The notes under the pieces: model-generated
Seen by the model: the letters and a program-made list of their open reading frames with translations, nothing else
What the model was told of the DNA's origin: nothing
Databases searched by the model: none
Source: Vibrio tritonius
GTDB lineage: Bacteria; Pseudomonadota; Gammaproteobacteria; Enterobacterales; Vibrionaceae
Reading direction: 5' to 3'
DNA length: 64,000 bases
NCBI RefSeq assembly: GCF_001547935.1
Contig: NZ_AP014635.1
Coordinates: 682,001 to 746,000 of the forward strand
Shown: in pieces, positions 9,222 to 16,642 of the stretch
Numbering within the stretch: position 1 is the stretch's first letter
How the letters are laid out: each line of letters begins with the position of its first letter
Made by a program: the position numbers and the translations under genes

Positions 9222-9349
9222 TTCTGTGATTCTCTACGTTTATATTGTGATTCAGAAGGTCGATAACGTTTCTGAGCTTCCATTCAGGGCGATGATAGCG
9301 ATAAATATCTCAATTAAAAGAGGTAAATTATGTAACACAGATCATTTTT

Positions 9350-9365
9350 GGTGATCTGAATCACG
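9350..9365. promoter_or_regulatory. CRP-like site 1 upstream of ompK
   Basis: GTGATCTGAATCAC: both half-sites GTGA-N6-TCAC are perfect in the core. Centre about 136 bases upstream of the ompK start. Confidence 0.6.
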
Positions 9366-9419
9366 TAAATAAAAATTTCAACGGAACTTTATTTTTATTA
9401 CACATTTTTGCAGGTTTTA

Positions 9420-9435
9420 TGTGATCTTAATCGTA
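9420..9435. promoter_or_regulatory. CRP-like site 2 upstream of ompK
   Basis: TGTGATCTTAATCGTA: perfect left half TGTGA, degraded right half. Spaced 70 bases from site 1. Confidence 0.4.
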
Positions 9436-9553
9436 TGCTTGTCGAAATTCGCGATAAGGAAACGTTTGCTATCTTTAAATAAGAAATTGTGAACTGATCG
9501 CATTTAATTTGCTTAACGTACGATCTGCCATCAGTATCGAAAAGAGGTGATGT

Positions 9554-10138
9554 GTGGAAGAGATCATGTTGTTTCCTTTAGGATCGGTTTTGATGCCTGA
9601 AGGAAAAATGAAATTAAGAATTTTTGAACCTCGCTACCAGCGGATGGTTGCTCAAGCCAGTAAAACAGACACTGGCTTTGGCATCTGTTTGTACGACAGC
9701 AGTGCAGACAAAAAGAGCAACCCGTTATCGCACTTTGGTACTTGGGTTAAAATTGTCGATTTTGAGACCTTAGGGGATGGCTTGCTCGGTATTACTGTGG
9801 TTGGAGCTAAACGGTTTAAAATCCGCAGTGTCAGGTCGGAGTTTGATGGTTTGCGAATGGCAAAAATCGATCTATTACCTTCTTGGCCTGTTCGTCACAT
9901 GGACGAAAATGAAGCTTTCTTGGCTCATCGTTTGCAGAAAGTGTATAGAGATTTTCCTCAATTAGGTGAACTTTATACTCACTGTTTTTATGATGACGCG
10001 AGTTGGGTTACACAGCGCTGGCTGGAGCTCATGCCATTAGTAAATCAGCAGTTCGATCAAATATCTCAAAACAATGATTGTGACAAAGCGCTATCGTACC
10101 TGCTCAATGCTATCGAATCTTTTGGGGACGGAGAGTGA
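9554..10138 (+). CDS. LON peptidase substrate-binding-domain protein
   Basis: A 194-residue stand-alone LON N-terminal (substrate-binding) domain: it opens MLFPLGSVLMPEGKMKLRIFEPRYQRM, the typical start of this fold, and has no AAA+ or protease domain. Such proteins are widespread but their role is not settled. The start is GTG at 9554 with AGAGG 6 bases upstream; the ATG at 9550 is out of frame. The stop codon overlaps a TGATCC motif that may be the -35 of the following ECF sigma operon, and the gene lies directly ahead of that operon. Confidence 0.85.
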   Translation: MEEIMLFPLGSVLMPEGKMKLRIFEPRYQRMVAQASKTDTGFGICLYDSSADKKSNPLSHFGTWVKIVDFETLGDGLLGITVVGAKRFKIRSVRSEFDGLRMAKIDLLPSWPVRHMDENEAFLAHRLQKVYRDFPQLGELYTHCFYDDASWVTQRWLELMPLVNQQFDQISQNNDCDKALSYLLNAIESFGDGE

Positions 10139-10161
10139 TCCTTTTTTGCAGCCCTGCGTAT
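10136..10161 (+). promoter_or_regulatory. Candidate autoregulated ECF promoter of the sigma-chrR operon
   Basis: TGATCC at 10136-10141, 15 bases, then CGTAT at 10157-10161. TGATCC is the -35 element known for RpoE/ChrR-type sigma factors; the -10 assignment is less sure. Transcription would start near 10168, exactly where the repeat element begins. Confidence 0.45.
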
Positions 10162-10167
10162 GACACT

Positions 10168-10433
10168 TATACCCAAGTAACCTCAAGATGCGGTTTCAGC
10201 GAGAATGTATTCGCTCATAGGCAAGGCACCGATTTGAATACCTAGTTATTCTACGTAGAAAATCGGTAACTCAGCATAGGAGCGAATACAACTCGCCCCT
10301 TGGGAGCTCATCAACAAGCCCATTTCTGCGCCCAATGACGTTGAAAGGGAATGACCATTCCTTCCGTCATTGAGCTTGACCTGTGCTCGTTGATGAAGCT
10401 CTGAAGTCTGCATCTTGAGGTCATTTGGGTATA
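10168..10433. repeat. 266-bp structured repeat element with 24-bp terminal inverted repeats
   Basis: Left end TATACCCAAGTAACCTCAAG... (10168-10191) and right end (10410-10433) are inverted repeats matching at 22 of 24 positions. Inside are two nested hairpin systems: 10207-10216 with 10280-10289, enclosing 10228-10235 with 10260-10267 and the 12-bp palindrome TTCTACGTAGAA; and 10304-10315 with 10389-10401, enclosing 10333-10340 with 10365-10372. There is no transposase frame, so it looks like a non-autonomous (MITE-like) element or a structured-RNA repeat. Shorter relatives lie at 2411, 15755 and 37437. Confidence 0.85.
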
Positions 10434-10491
10434 TCTGGATAGGTTTTCTATCCGGTTTATTTAGGTCAGCAACCACGGACTCGATGTTACT

Positions 10492-11091
10492 ATGCGTATT
10501 GAACGGAATGAATCAATGCCTCCTAGCCAATATGGCCGCAAAGAGTGGACCGATTGTATGGAGAGGATTAAGCAGCACGACAAGGATGCATATGCGTTGG
10601 TATTTCGCTTTTATGCGCCGAAATTAAGGTCCTTTGTCTTTAAGTTTGTGCACTCGGATCAGGTCGCAGCAGAGTTAGTTCAAGATGTGATGGCAGTTGT
10701 GTGGCAGAAAGCACATCTTTTCGATGGATCGAAGAGCGCCCTTTCAACTTGGATTTTTACTATCGCTCGCAATCATTGTTTCGACGTTATTCGCAAGCAG
10801 AAAGGGCAAGAAGCCTACCTGTTTGCCGACGATATCTGGCCAACAGAATACTGTCCTCCCGATTTAGTTGAGCATTACGCTCCCGAGCATGAAAGGTTGA
10901 AAGAGCAGGTTTTGCAAAAACTGACTCTGCTACCTCAGGCTCAGCAAGATATTGTGAAAGCAGTATTTATTGACGAAATGCCGCAACAGCAAGTTGCTGA
11001 CCTTTTCAATATACCTTTAGGTACCGTTAAATCTCGGTTACGTCTCGCAGTAGAAAAGCTGCGTGTAGCGATAGATGTGGAGCAATTATGA
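10492..11091 (+). CDS. ECF-family RNA polymerase sigma factor (RpoE of the ChrR-linked type)
   Basis: A 199-residue group 4 sigma-70 factor. Region 2 spans about residues 30-100 (FRFYAPKLRSFVFKFVHSD, then the -10-binding ALSTWIFTIARNHCFDVIRK) and region 4 about 135-190 (the helix-turn-helix PQQQVADLFNIPLGTVKSRL). The stop overlaps the start of a ChrR-type anti-sigma gene (ATGA), which places it with the singlet-oxygen/photo-oxidative stress sigma factors (ECF11-like). The start could be ATG 10492 or ATG 10516 (MPPSQYGRKEW); neither has a strong ribosome binding site. The leader contains the 266-bp repeat. Confidence 0.92.
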   Translation: MRIERNESMPPSQYGRKEWTDCMERIKQHDKDAYALVFRFYAPKLRSFVFKFVHSDQVAAELVQDVMAVVWQKAHLFDGSKSALSTWIFTIARNHCFDVIRKQKGQEAYLFADDIWPTEYCPPDLVEHYAPEHERLKEQVLQKLTLLPQAQQDIVKAVFIDEMPQQQVADLFNIPLGTVKSRLRLAVEKLRVAIDVEQL

Positions 11092-11792
11092 GTCATCATC
11101 CTTCAATAGACATGCTTGAAGCCTACGCGCTCGGGCAATTGGATATCGGGCATAGTATCGCTGTATCGGCGCATCTTGAGTTTTGTCCAGCTTGTCGCAG
11201 TCAATTGTTTCGGTTAGAGGAACTCGCAGGCCAGCAATTGCATAGTTTACCTGAGTCAGAGCCTTATGGCTTAGATACGGATGCTAATGACGCTGCCAGT
11301 GGACATTGGGACGATATGCTGGAGAAGATTACCGAAATGCCCCAGATTAGCGCTAGACCGACATCTCCAGCGCTACTTTGCTCCCCTAAAGTGGACATAG
11401 ATGGTGTTAGTTTACGGGTTCCCAAAGCGTTACATCACTTACTAAAGAGCCAACCGGAATGGCGTAGTTATGCAGGCAAGGTGTACAGTTTGCCCTTGCA
11501 TAATGAAGAGTCTAGCCGTGTGAATTTACTCTACATCGGACAAAATGTGTTGGTACCGCAGCACACCCATAAAGGCACAGAGGCAACCTTGGTATTGCAT
11601 GGTGGTTTTAGTGACGAAGACGGTGAGTATCATGCTGGGGACTTCATACTACGCGACGCAAGTATCAGGCATTCGCCGAAAACGGCGGTGGGGCAGAATT
11701 GCTTATGCCTAACTGTGTTGACAGATAGCATGGTATTTACTCAAGGGATAGCAAGACTATTTAACCTGTTTGGTCGTGGGGTCTATCCTTAA
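11088..11792 (+). CDS. chrR: ChrR-type anti-sigma factor (zinc-binding, cupin domain)
   Basis: A 234-residue anti-sigma factor expected to hold the upstream ECF sigma inactive until singlet oxygen or organic peroxide is sensed. The N-terminal anti-sigma domain carries the zinc motif HLEFCPACRSQ (H-x3-C-x2-C) near residues 30-40; the C-terminal cupin domain contains VLVPQHTHKGTEATLVLHG with clustered metal-binding histidines and Glu. Translational coupling with the sigma gene (4-base overlap) fits a sigma/anti-sigma pair. The cyclopropane fatty-acid synthase or photolyase genes often found in such operons are absent; ampG follows on the other strand. Confidence 0.9.
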   Translation: MSHHPSIDMLEAYALGQLDIGHSIAVSAHLEFCPACRSQLFRLEELAGQQLHSLPESEPYGLDTDANDAASGHWDDMLEKITEMPQISARPTSPALLCSPKVDIDGVSLRVPKALHHLLKSQPEWRSYAGKVYSLPLHNEESSRVNLLYIGQNVLVPQHTHKGTEATLVLHGGFSDEDGEYHAGDFILRDASIRHSPKTAVGQNCLCLTVLTDSMVFTQGIARLFNLFGRGVYP

Positions 11793-11801
11793 ATCCCGCA
11801 G

Positions 11802-11824
11802 AGGGGGACCGGTTTTGTCCCCCT
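11802..11824. terminator. Hairpin between chrR and ampG
   Basis: Perfect 8-bp GC-rich stem AGGGGGAC / GTCCCCCT with a 7-base loop between convergent genes, 10 bases after the chrR stop. No long T run; probably a terminator or 3' stabiliser. Confidence 0.5.
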
Positions 11825-11899
11825 ACTCAAGTGCAGCAACGATTGCTCACCCACTTTGTTTAACTGCCATCTAACGGTTTTTAGGTTAGTGCTAGGTCG

Positions 11900-13255
11900 T
11901 TAATCATCTCTTTGTTTGGCTTTGTCGAGTAACGCATCGAAGTAGTGTCTCAAGCTATAGAGCATGATAAGACTCGGGATCACCATAATCGCTGTGAGAA
12001 CAAAGAACAGTGACCAGTCATTGAGATACTCTGCTAATTGTCCGCTAAACGAAGAGAGTGTCGTTCGACTAAAATTCCCTAACGATGCCAATAGCGCATA
12101 TTGGGTAGCAGAGAACGCTTGTCCGGTCAAAAGAGTAAGGAAAGAAACAAAAGCGACTGTGGAGAACGCTGTGGTGAAATTGTCCGTTATTATAGCAGCA
12201 AGCAGTATATGTTCATTGGGTCCAACTTGTGCCAACCAAGCAAACATCAAATTGCTCGCAGACATCGCAATGCCGCCTACTATCAAGCCGCGCACAATAC
12301 CAAAACGGACATTGACCATACTGCCCACAAAGGTAAACAGCATGGTAATACCCCAGCCGAGCAGTTTGGAATAATAGCCAATTTGTTCGTTACTAAAGCC
12401 CACTTCTTTATAGAATGCGATAGACATTCTGCCTAAGAAAGCTTCACCGATTTTAAACAGAAAAACGAATAACAGCAGAGTTAATGCTACTTGGGGCCCG
12501 TTGCGGCGGAAAAAATCCGCGAAAGGTTCAACGACGGTGACTGACCACCAAGTCATTATCGGACCATTCATGTTTTTGCGATAACGCTGTTCTGCCTGTT
12601 GTTGCAATTGTTCACGATGATTGTTCGGCTCTTTTACCAGTAAGGTGAAGACCATTAATATCACTACAATGGCAGCCATGCCGTAAAAGACAGAGTTCCA
12701 ACCAGAGCTGTCGGCATTAATAAAGGCCAAATATCCTGGCAGAGAATAGCCTGTCCACCAACCAATTACTGCCATCGCAGATGCTTGAGGTAACTTGCTC
12801 TCTTCAGATTTAGCAAAACTATCGATACGAAACGCATCAATGGCAATATCTTGCGTAGCTGAGGCGGTGGCGATTAAAAACGCCAGTGCCGAAGCTTGCC
12901 AAATATGAGCAGCAGGGTTGACTCCTGCTAACAGCAGTGTGCCAATAAAAATCAGAATTTGGCAGACAAAAATCCAACTGCGGCGCTGACCAAGCCAGCG
13001 ATAGAAGATAGGAATTTTTACTCGGTCGACAAGGGGGGCCCAACAGAAGTTAATGGCATAAACTGCAAAAACACTACCAAAATAGCCGATAGCGGCTAGG
13101 CTAAGTCCTGCATCTTTTAACCAGCCTGACATGCTGGAGCCAATTAGTACCCAAGGAAAGCCGCTTGAGCAGCCGAGCATAAATACCCATAGTAAACGGC
13201 GGTCAAGGTAACTTTGAATCGTTTCTCGCCAAGAAGTTGCGTGGTGATGGGGCAT
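11900..13255 (-). CDS. ampG: Muropeptide MFS transporter AmpG
   Basis: AmpG imports GlcNAc-1,6-anhydroMurNAc muropeptides from the periplasm for cell-wall recycling and, where present, AmpC induction. The 451-residue inner-membrane protein has about 12 hydrophobic segments and the family N-terminus RRLLWVFMLGCSSGFPWVLI followed by the MFS loop after helix 2 (APLVDRVKIPIFYRWLGQRR). E. coli AmpG is 491 residues with the same topology. It lies downstream of yajG-ppiA on the same strand; yajG and ampG are also neighbours in E. coli. A hairpin separates ppiA and ampG. Confidence 0.93.
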   Translation of the reverse strand: MPHHHATSWRETIQSYLDRRLLWVFMLGCSSGFPWVLIGSSMSGWLKDAGLSLAAIGYFGSVFAVYAINFCWAPLVDRVKIPIFYRWLGQRRSWIFVCQILIFIGTLLLAGVNPAAHIWQASALAFLIATASATQDIAIDAFRIDSFAKSEESKLPQASAMAVIGWWTGYSLPGYLAFINADSSGWNSVFYGMAAIVVILMVFTLLVKEPNNHREQLQQQAEQRYRKNMNGPIMTWWSVTVVEPFADFFRRNGPQVALTLLLFVFLFKIGEAFLGRMSIAFYKEVGFSNEQIGYYSKLLGWGITMLFTFVGSMVNVRFGIVRGLIVGGIAMSASNLMFAWLAQVGPNEHILLAAIITDNFTTAFSTVAFVSFLTLLTGQAFSATQYALLASLGNFSRTTLSSFSGQLAEYLNDWSLFFVLTAIMVIPSLIMLYSLRHYFDALLDKAKQRDD

Positions 13256-13272
13256 AGTACATCCTTGATAAA

Positions 13273-13300
13273 CAAAAGCTCCAAATCAATGGAGCTTTTG
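13273..13300 (-). terminator. Terminator between ppiA-like gene and ampG
   Basis: Perfect 10-bp stem CAAAAGCTCC / GGAGCTTTTG with an 8-base loop, followed on the minus strand by TTTATC. It lies between the ppiA-like stop and the ampG start. Confidence 0.7.
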
Positions 13301-13366
13301 TCAAAGTGGTTCTTAACTACTTCAGTTTTTCAGCACATAAATGTCTAAAAACTTATGTATAAAAAG

Positions 13367-13912
13367 CTAGGGTGTCAGGGTTACTTTGCTTATGACAATC
13401 GGTGTTACGGGAACATCCTGCATGAAACCAACATTATGTGTTGGTTTGGTTGCCATTTTTTGAATAACATCAAAGCCTTTAGTTACTTTACCAAATACGG
13501 CATAACCTGGATTCTGACGGCTAAAGTTCAGAAAATCATTATCTTTTAAGTTAATGAAGAACTGGCGTGTAGCCGAATCTGGATTATTGGTTCTTGCCAT
13601 TGCAATCGTTGCAGTGTCATTACGTAACCCATTATAGGCTTCATTCTTAATTGGTAACTCAGTGTTCAGCGTCTTTAGATTGGCATCAAAGCCGCCACCT
13701 TGTGCCATAAAACCTGGAATCACTCGGTGAAATTGGCTACCAACATAACTACCATCTTTCACATAGTGCAGAAAGTTAGCCACGGTGATTGGCGCCTTTT
13801 CTTGGTTTAACTCAACAGTAAACGCACCAAGATTGGTCTCAAACGTTACTTGGGGCGCGGACCAAACTGTTGAGCTAACTAGAGCAATTAATGCTATCCA
13901 CCACTTACCCAT
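13367..13912 (-). CDS. ppiA: Periplasmic cyclophilin-type peptidyl-prolyl isomerase
   Basis: A 181-residue cyclophilin that catalyses cis/trans isomerisation of prolyl bonds. A signal peptide (MGKWWIALIALVSSTVWSA) directs it to the periplasm, as for PpiA and unlike the cytoplasmic PpiB. The active-site segments are FHRVIPGFMAQGGGFD and ATRQFFINLKDNDFLN. The start overlaps the yajG stop by 8 bases, so translation is coupled. It is the middle gene of rlmG-yajG-ppiA-ampG. Confidence 0.88.
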   Translation of the reverse strand: MGKWWIALIALVSSTVWSAPQVTFETNLGAFTVELNQEKAPITVANFLHYVKDGSYVGSQFHRVIPGFMAQGGGFDANLKTLNTELPIKNEAYNGLRNDTATIAMARTNNPDSATRQFFINLKDNDFLNFSRQNPGYAVFGKVTKGFDVIQKMATKPTHNVGFMQDVPVTPIVISKVTLTP

Positions 13913-14480
13913 GGAAGCGTTCCTTCATATAGTTTTGTAGCTCAGAGTCATTAGCGATCTCTTTCAAAACGTTATTAACCACATCGTTAAATACCATTTG
14001 CACGTCTTGAATATTGGCGCTTAATGCAGCAGTGCGTTTTGCCGTTCCCGTGTAGGTTTTTACTAGGCGACCTTGCGGGGTTTCGGCTGTCAGTTGAATG
14101 ACCACTTTGGCATCCATCTGATTTTCCATGATGGAGTGTTTCACATTTACTAATGCTTGTTCTACTTGAACGGTTATGCTGTTTTCACTGTTGACTGTGA
14201 CATTGAAACCTTGAGAACCAAATTGTTCAGCGAGAGCGTTCTCTAGTGCGATACGCACGTTTTGATTGGCATGAATCGGTTCAATGTGATTACGACCGCT
14301 ATCAACTAAAGCAACGTATTGAGCTGATCGCACATCTTTACTCGTTAGGGTAAAAGAAGCGTTCTTTACGATGTCTGCGTTGCTGATGACAGCTTTAGGC
14401 ATGAAGTTAACTTGCTCTTGTTGTGGAGCTGCACAAGCGGTCAGTAAGGCGATGGACGCCGCGAGAACCAATTTTTTCAT
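13905..14480 (-). CDS. yajG: YajG family lipoprotein
   Basis: A 191-residue putative outer-membrane lipoprotein; the function is unknown. The lipobox is LLTAC with the lipidated Cys at about 16 after MKKLVLAASIALLTACAAP. The frame is open to 14507, but AGGA at 7 bases before the ATG at 14480 and the compact signal peptide decide for this start, and the length then equals E. coli YajG (192). The body is a YajG/LpoB-like alpha-beta domain. In E. coli yajG is next to ampG; here a cyclophilin gene lies between them. Confidence 0.88.
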   Translation of the reverse strand: MKKLVLAASIALLTACAAPQQEQVNFMPKAVISNADIVKNASFTLTSKDVRSAQYVALVDSGRNHIEPIHANQNVRIALENALAEQFGSQGFNVTVNSENSITVQVEQALVNVKHSIMENQMDAKVVIQLTAETPQGRLVKTYTGTAKRTAALSANIQDVQMVFNDVVNNVLKEIANDSELQNYMKERFHG

Positions 14481-14514
14481 GGTCAATTCCTTTCTTTGTT
14501 TTAGCATCAGATGC

Positions 14515-15648
14515 TTAGCCTTTGATAGCTTCTAAGATAACAAACTTTTGATTGCCTGCGACAGTCTTAACATGCGACTTGCCGAATAAGCGTGATAATT
14601 TTAAGTCATACCGTAGGTGACGATTACCGATCACCAGCAACTTGCCACCTTTTTTCAGTACATGTTTAGCATCACAGAACATTTGCCATGCAATGTGATC
14701 TGTAATCGCCTGTTGTTGATGAAACGGAGGGTTACACAATACCAACTCAGTCATCCCTGCAGCGAATTGTTCGAGGCAGTTATTGGCAACGCATTCTATT
14801 GAACGGTCATTTCCCAAATTGGCGATAAGATTCAGCCTCGCTGATTCCACCGCCATATAACTTTCATCAACACAGGTAATAGCCGCCTGAGGATTTAGTT
14901 GCCCCATTTTTACTGAAAGAACGCCGTTTCCACATCCCAAGTCAATAAAATGCGCTAAGTCTGGAAGGGTTGGCAAATGTTCCAACAAAAAACGTGCTCC
15001 CTGATCCAGATTTTCTCCCGAATAGACATTGGGAAGGTTGTTCAGTTCAATCTGACTATCAGTAACTTGCCAAGTGGTATTGGGGCTGACATTGAGAACT
15101 GGCTCACAATCGGCTGTACTAAATACCAAACGATGTTTCTTCCACGCCAAAGAGGTCGTCGTTGTGCCCAAATATCGACTAAATAGATTGAGTGTTGACG
15201 TATGAATCTCTTTGGCCTTATTTACGGCAATAATCGGAACCTGAATATCAATAGATTGACGTAATTGGCTTAATTGCCATGTTAAATGACGATTATTGCG
15301 TGGAATCTGCATTAAAACCAAATCCACTTTATTAGGTATAGCATCCATTGTGGTGAGTAATGTCACCGCAGGGCAATGATTTTGCTGTAAGTTATGCTTT
15401 ATACCTTTATGAGCGAGGAACGAATCGCTCATGACCGTTACTTGGTGTTTACCGGAAAACCAACAGCTTAGGGCACCAAATTGATCGTTGAGAATTAAAA
15501 TATTTAATCCATCAGGCAGTTCCATCTCTTCAATGTGGTTAATGAGATATTCATCGCCAGCATCCCATGCTTGCAATGTCTCGTTGCTGCGTACCGGGTA
15601 GCGGTGCAATGTCAGCGTTTGATGATGTAACGAAAGCTCAATATTCAT
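14515..15648 (-). CDS. rlmG: 23S rRNA (guanine(1835)-N(2))-methyltransferase
   Basis: RlmG methylates N2 of G1835 in 23S rRNA using S-adenosylmethionine. The 377 residues match E. coli RlmG (378) rather than RsmC (343). The catalytic C-terminal half has the SAM motif IDLGCGNGVLSVKMG and the N-methyltransferase motif LCNPPFHQQ; the N-terminal half is the inactive duplicated domain containing LNDQFGALSCWFSG and TTSLAWKKHRLV, which are typical of RlmG. It starts at ATG 15648 and is followed by yajG after 34 bases. Confidence 0.92.
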   Translation of the reverse strand: MNIELSLHHQTLTLHRYPVRSNETLQAWDAGDEYLINHIEEMELPDGLNILILNDQFGALSCWFSGKHQVTVMSDSFLAHKGIKHNLQQNHCPAVTLLTTMDAIPNKVDLVLMQIPRNNRHLTWQLSQLRQSIDIQVPIIAVNKAKEIHTSTLNLFSRYLGTTTTSLAWKKHRLVFSTADCEPVLNVSPNTTWQVTDSQIELNNLPNVYSGENLDQGARFLLEHLPTLPDLAHFIDLGCGNGVLSVKMGQLNPQAAITCVDESYMAVESARLNLIANLGNDRSIECVANNCLEQFAAGMTELVLCNPPFHQQQAITDHIAWQMFCDAKHVLKKGGKLLVIGNRHLRYDLKLSRLFGKSHVKTVAGNQKFVILEAIKG

Positions 15649-15754
15649 AATTACGATGAGTTAACTGATGGAAACGCTATTGTCGCAAATGGTGAAAGAA
15701 CAAGAAACCAAAACCTTTCTCTTCTGCCAGCTTGAGAGTTACACTGTGGAGGTT

Positions 15755-15793
15755 TATACCCAAGTAACCGCATCTTGAGGTCATTTGGGTATA
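15755..15793. repeat. Interspersed palindromic repeat, collapsed copy 3
   Basis: 39 bases: the first 15 bases of the left end (TATACCCAAGTAACC) joined directly to a right end (15770-15793) identical over 24 bases to 10410-10433. It has the form of an internal deletion of the 266-bp element. It lies 43 bases upstream of bolA. Confidence 0.8.
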
Positions 15794-15836
15794 TTAAAGA
15801 TTAATCGTCCACATGCAGATGTGACAAGGATACAAT

Positions 15837-16142
15837 ATGATTCAAGAAGTGATTGAAACAAAACTCCATAATGAGTTTTCACCTCAATATCTCAGTGTGG
15901 TTAACGAAAGCTACATGCACAATGTGCCACCCGGGGCTGAAAGTCATTTTAAAGTGGTTGTAGTGAGTGACAAGTTTGAGAATTTGCGATTAATCGCTCG
16001 TCATCGCTTAGTAAATCAAGCATTGGCTGAAGAGTTAGCTAATCATATTCATGCATTGGCGATCCATACCTATACACCTGACGAGTGGAAAGAACGTTCC
16101 TCAGGCAGTCCTGATAGTCCTATGTGTGTTGGTGGTCACTAA
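15837..16142 (+). CDS. bolA: BolA family protein
   Basis: A 101-residue BolA protein, partner of monothiol glutaredoxins in [2Fe-2S] handling and implicated in morphology under stress. The class II KH-like fold is recognisable from residues 5-85, with [35 protein letters not shown] and the conserved histidine in [12 protein letters not shown]. The start is ATG 15837 after AAGGA at about 8 bases. Its placement just before the nqr operon is common in vibrios. Confidence 0.93.
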   Translation: MIQEVIETKLHNEFSPQYLSVVNESYMHNVPPGAESHFKVVVVSDKFENLRLIARHRLVNQALAEELANHIHALAIHTYTPDEWKERSSGSPDSPMCVGGH

Positions 16143-16642
16143 TTCCACTATTTGGCTCAAATAATAAGCAAAGAGCGTTTTTTTGAGCAATAATGTAACA
16201 GGTTTTAAACAACTCAAATCAATATTTACATGGTGAATTATTGTTCGGGTTTATATTGACCCTTATGACCTTATTCATGATGTGGATAATTTTTACTGTG
16301 CGATGTATCAAATAGCAAATGATTTATCAGTAAAAGCGGAAGATTAATAATGATTTTCGCGCTAAATCTGATGATCCGGAATGGCATCAAGTTCGTAAAA
16401 AATGCTAAACTATCGCACCTGATAAATCTTGACTCTTAAATGTGACAAGGTTTTTAAAAGGATGTTGCGACTTTGATGATACGTATAACATCAAAGCGGA
16501 CACTGATAATGTCGTGTCTAGGGGGCGTCAATCATCGAAAGTCTCTAATCAGAACGATTTCTGGCAAATCGAGAATGATATGCGCCTCAAATTTGCGCAA
16601 TTAAAGAATCTTTTTCCCGATAAAAAAGTAGTGCAAGTGCGT
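16143..16642 (+). promoter_or_regulatory. Long 5' region of the nqr operon
   Basis: 500 bases between bolA and the NqrA start. Candidate signals are TTGACT-N17-TTTTAA (16429-16457) and TGATCC-N16-CGTAA (16372-16398). The nqrA frame stays open upstream to a GTG at 16442 (67 extra codons), but the family start is at 16643. No ribosome binding site of note precedes 16643. Confidence 0.5.

Larger units (their letters stand above)
9222..9553. promoter_or_regulatory. Divergent intergenic region ompK / LON-domain gene
   Basis: About 330 AT-rich bases containing the promoters of ompK (minus) and the LON-domain gene (plus). It holds two CRP-like sites and a TGATCG-N16-CGTAC pattern at 9495-9521 described among the findings. 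Confidence 0.7.

Noticed and set aside
10246..10476. 76-aa minus-strand frame within the sigma leader
   Set aside because: It is the reverse reading of the palindromic 266-bp repeat and has no family-like features.
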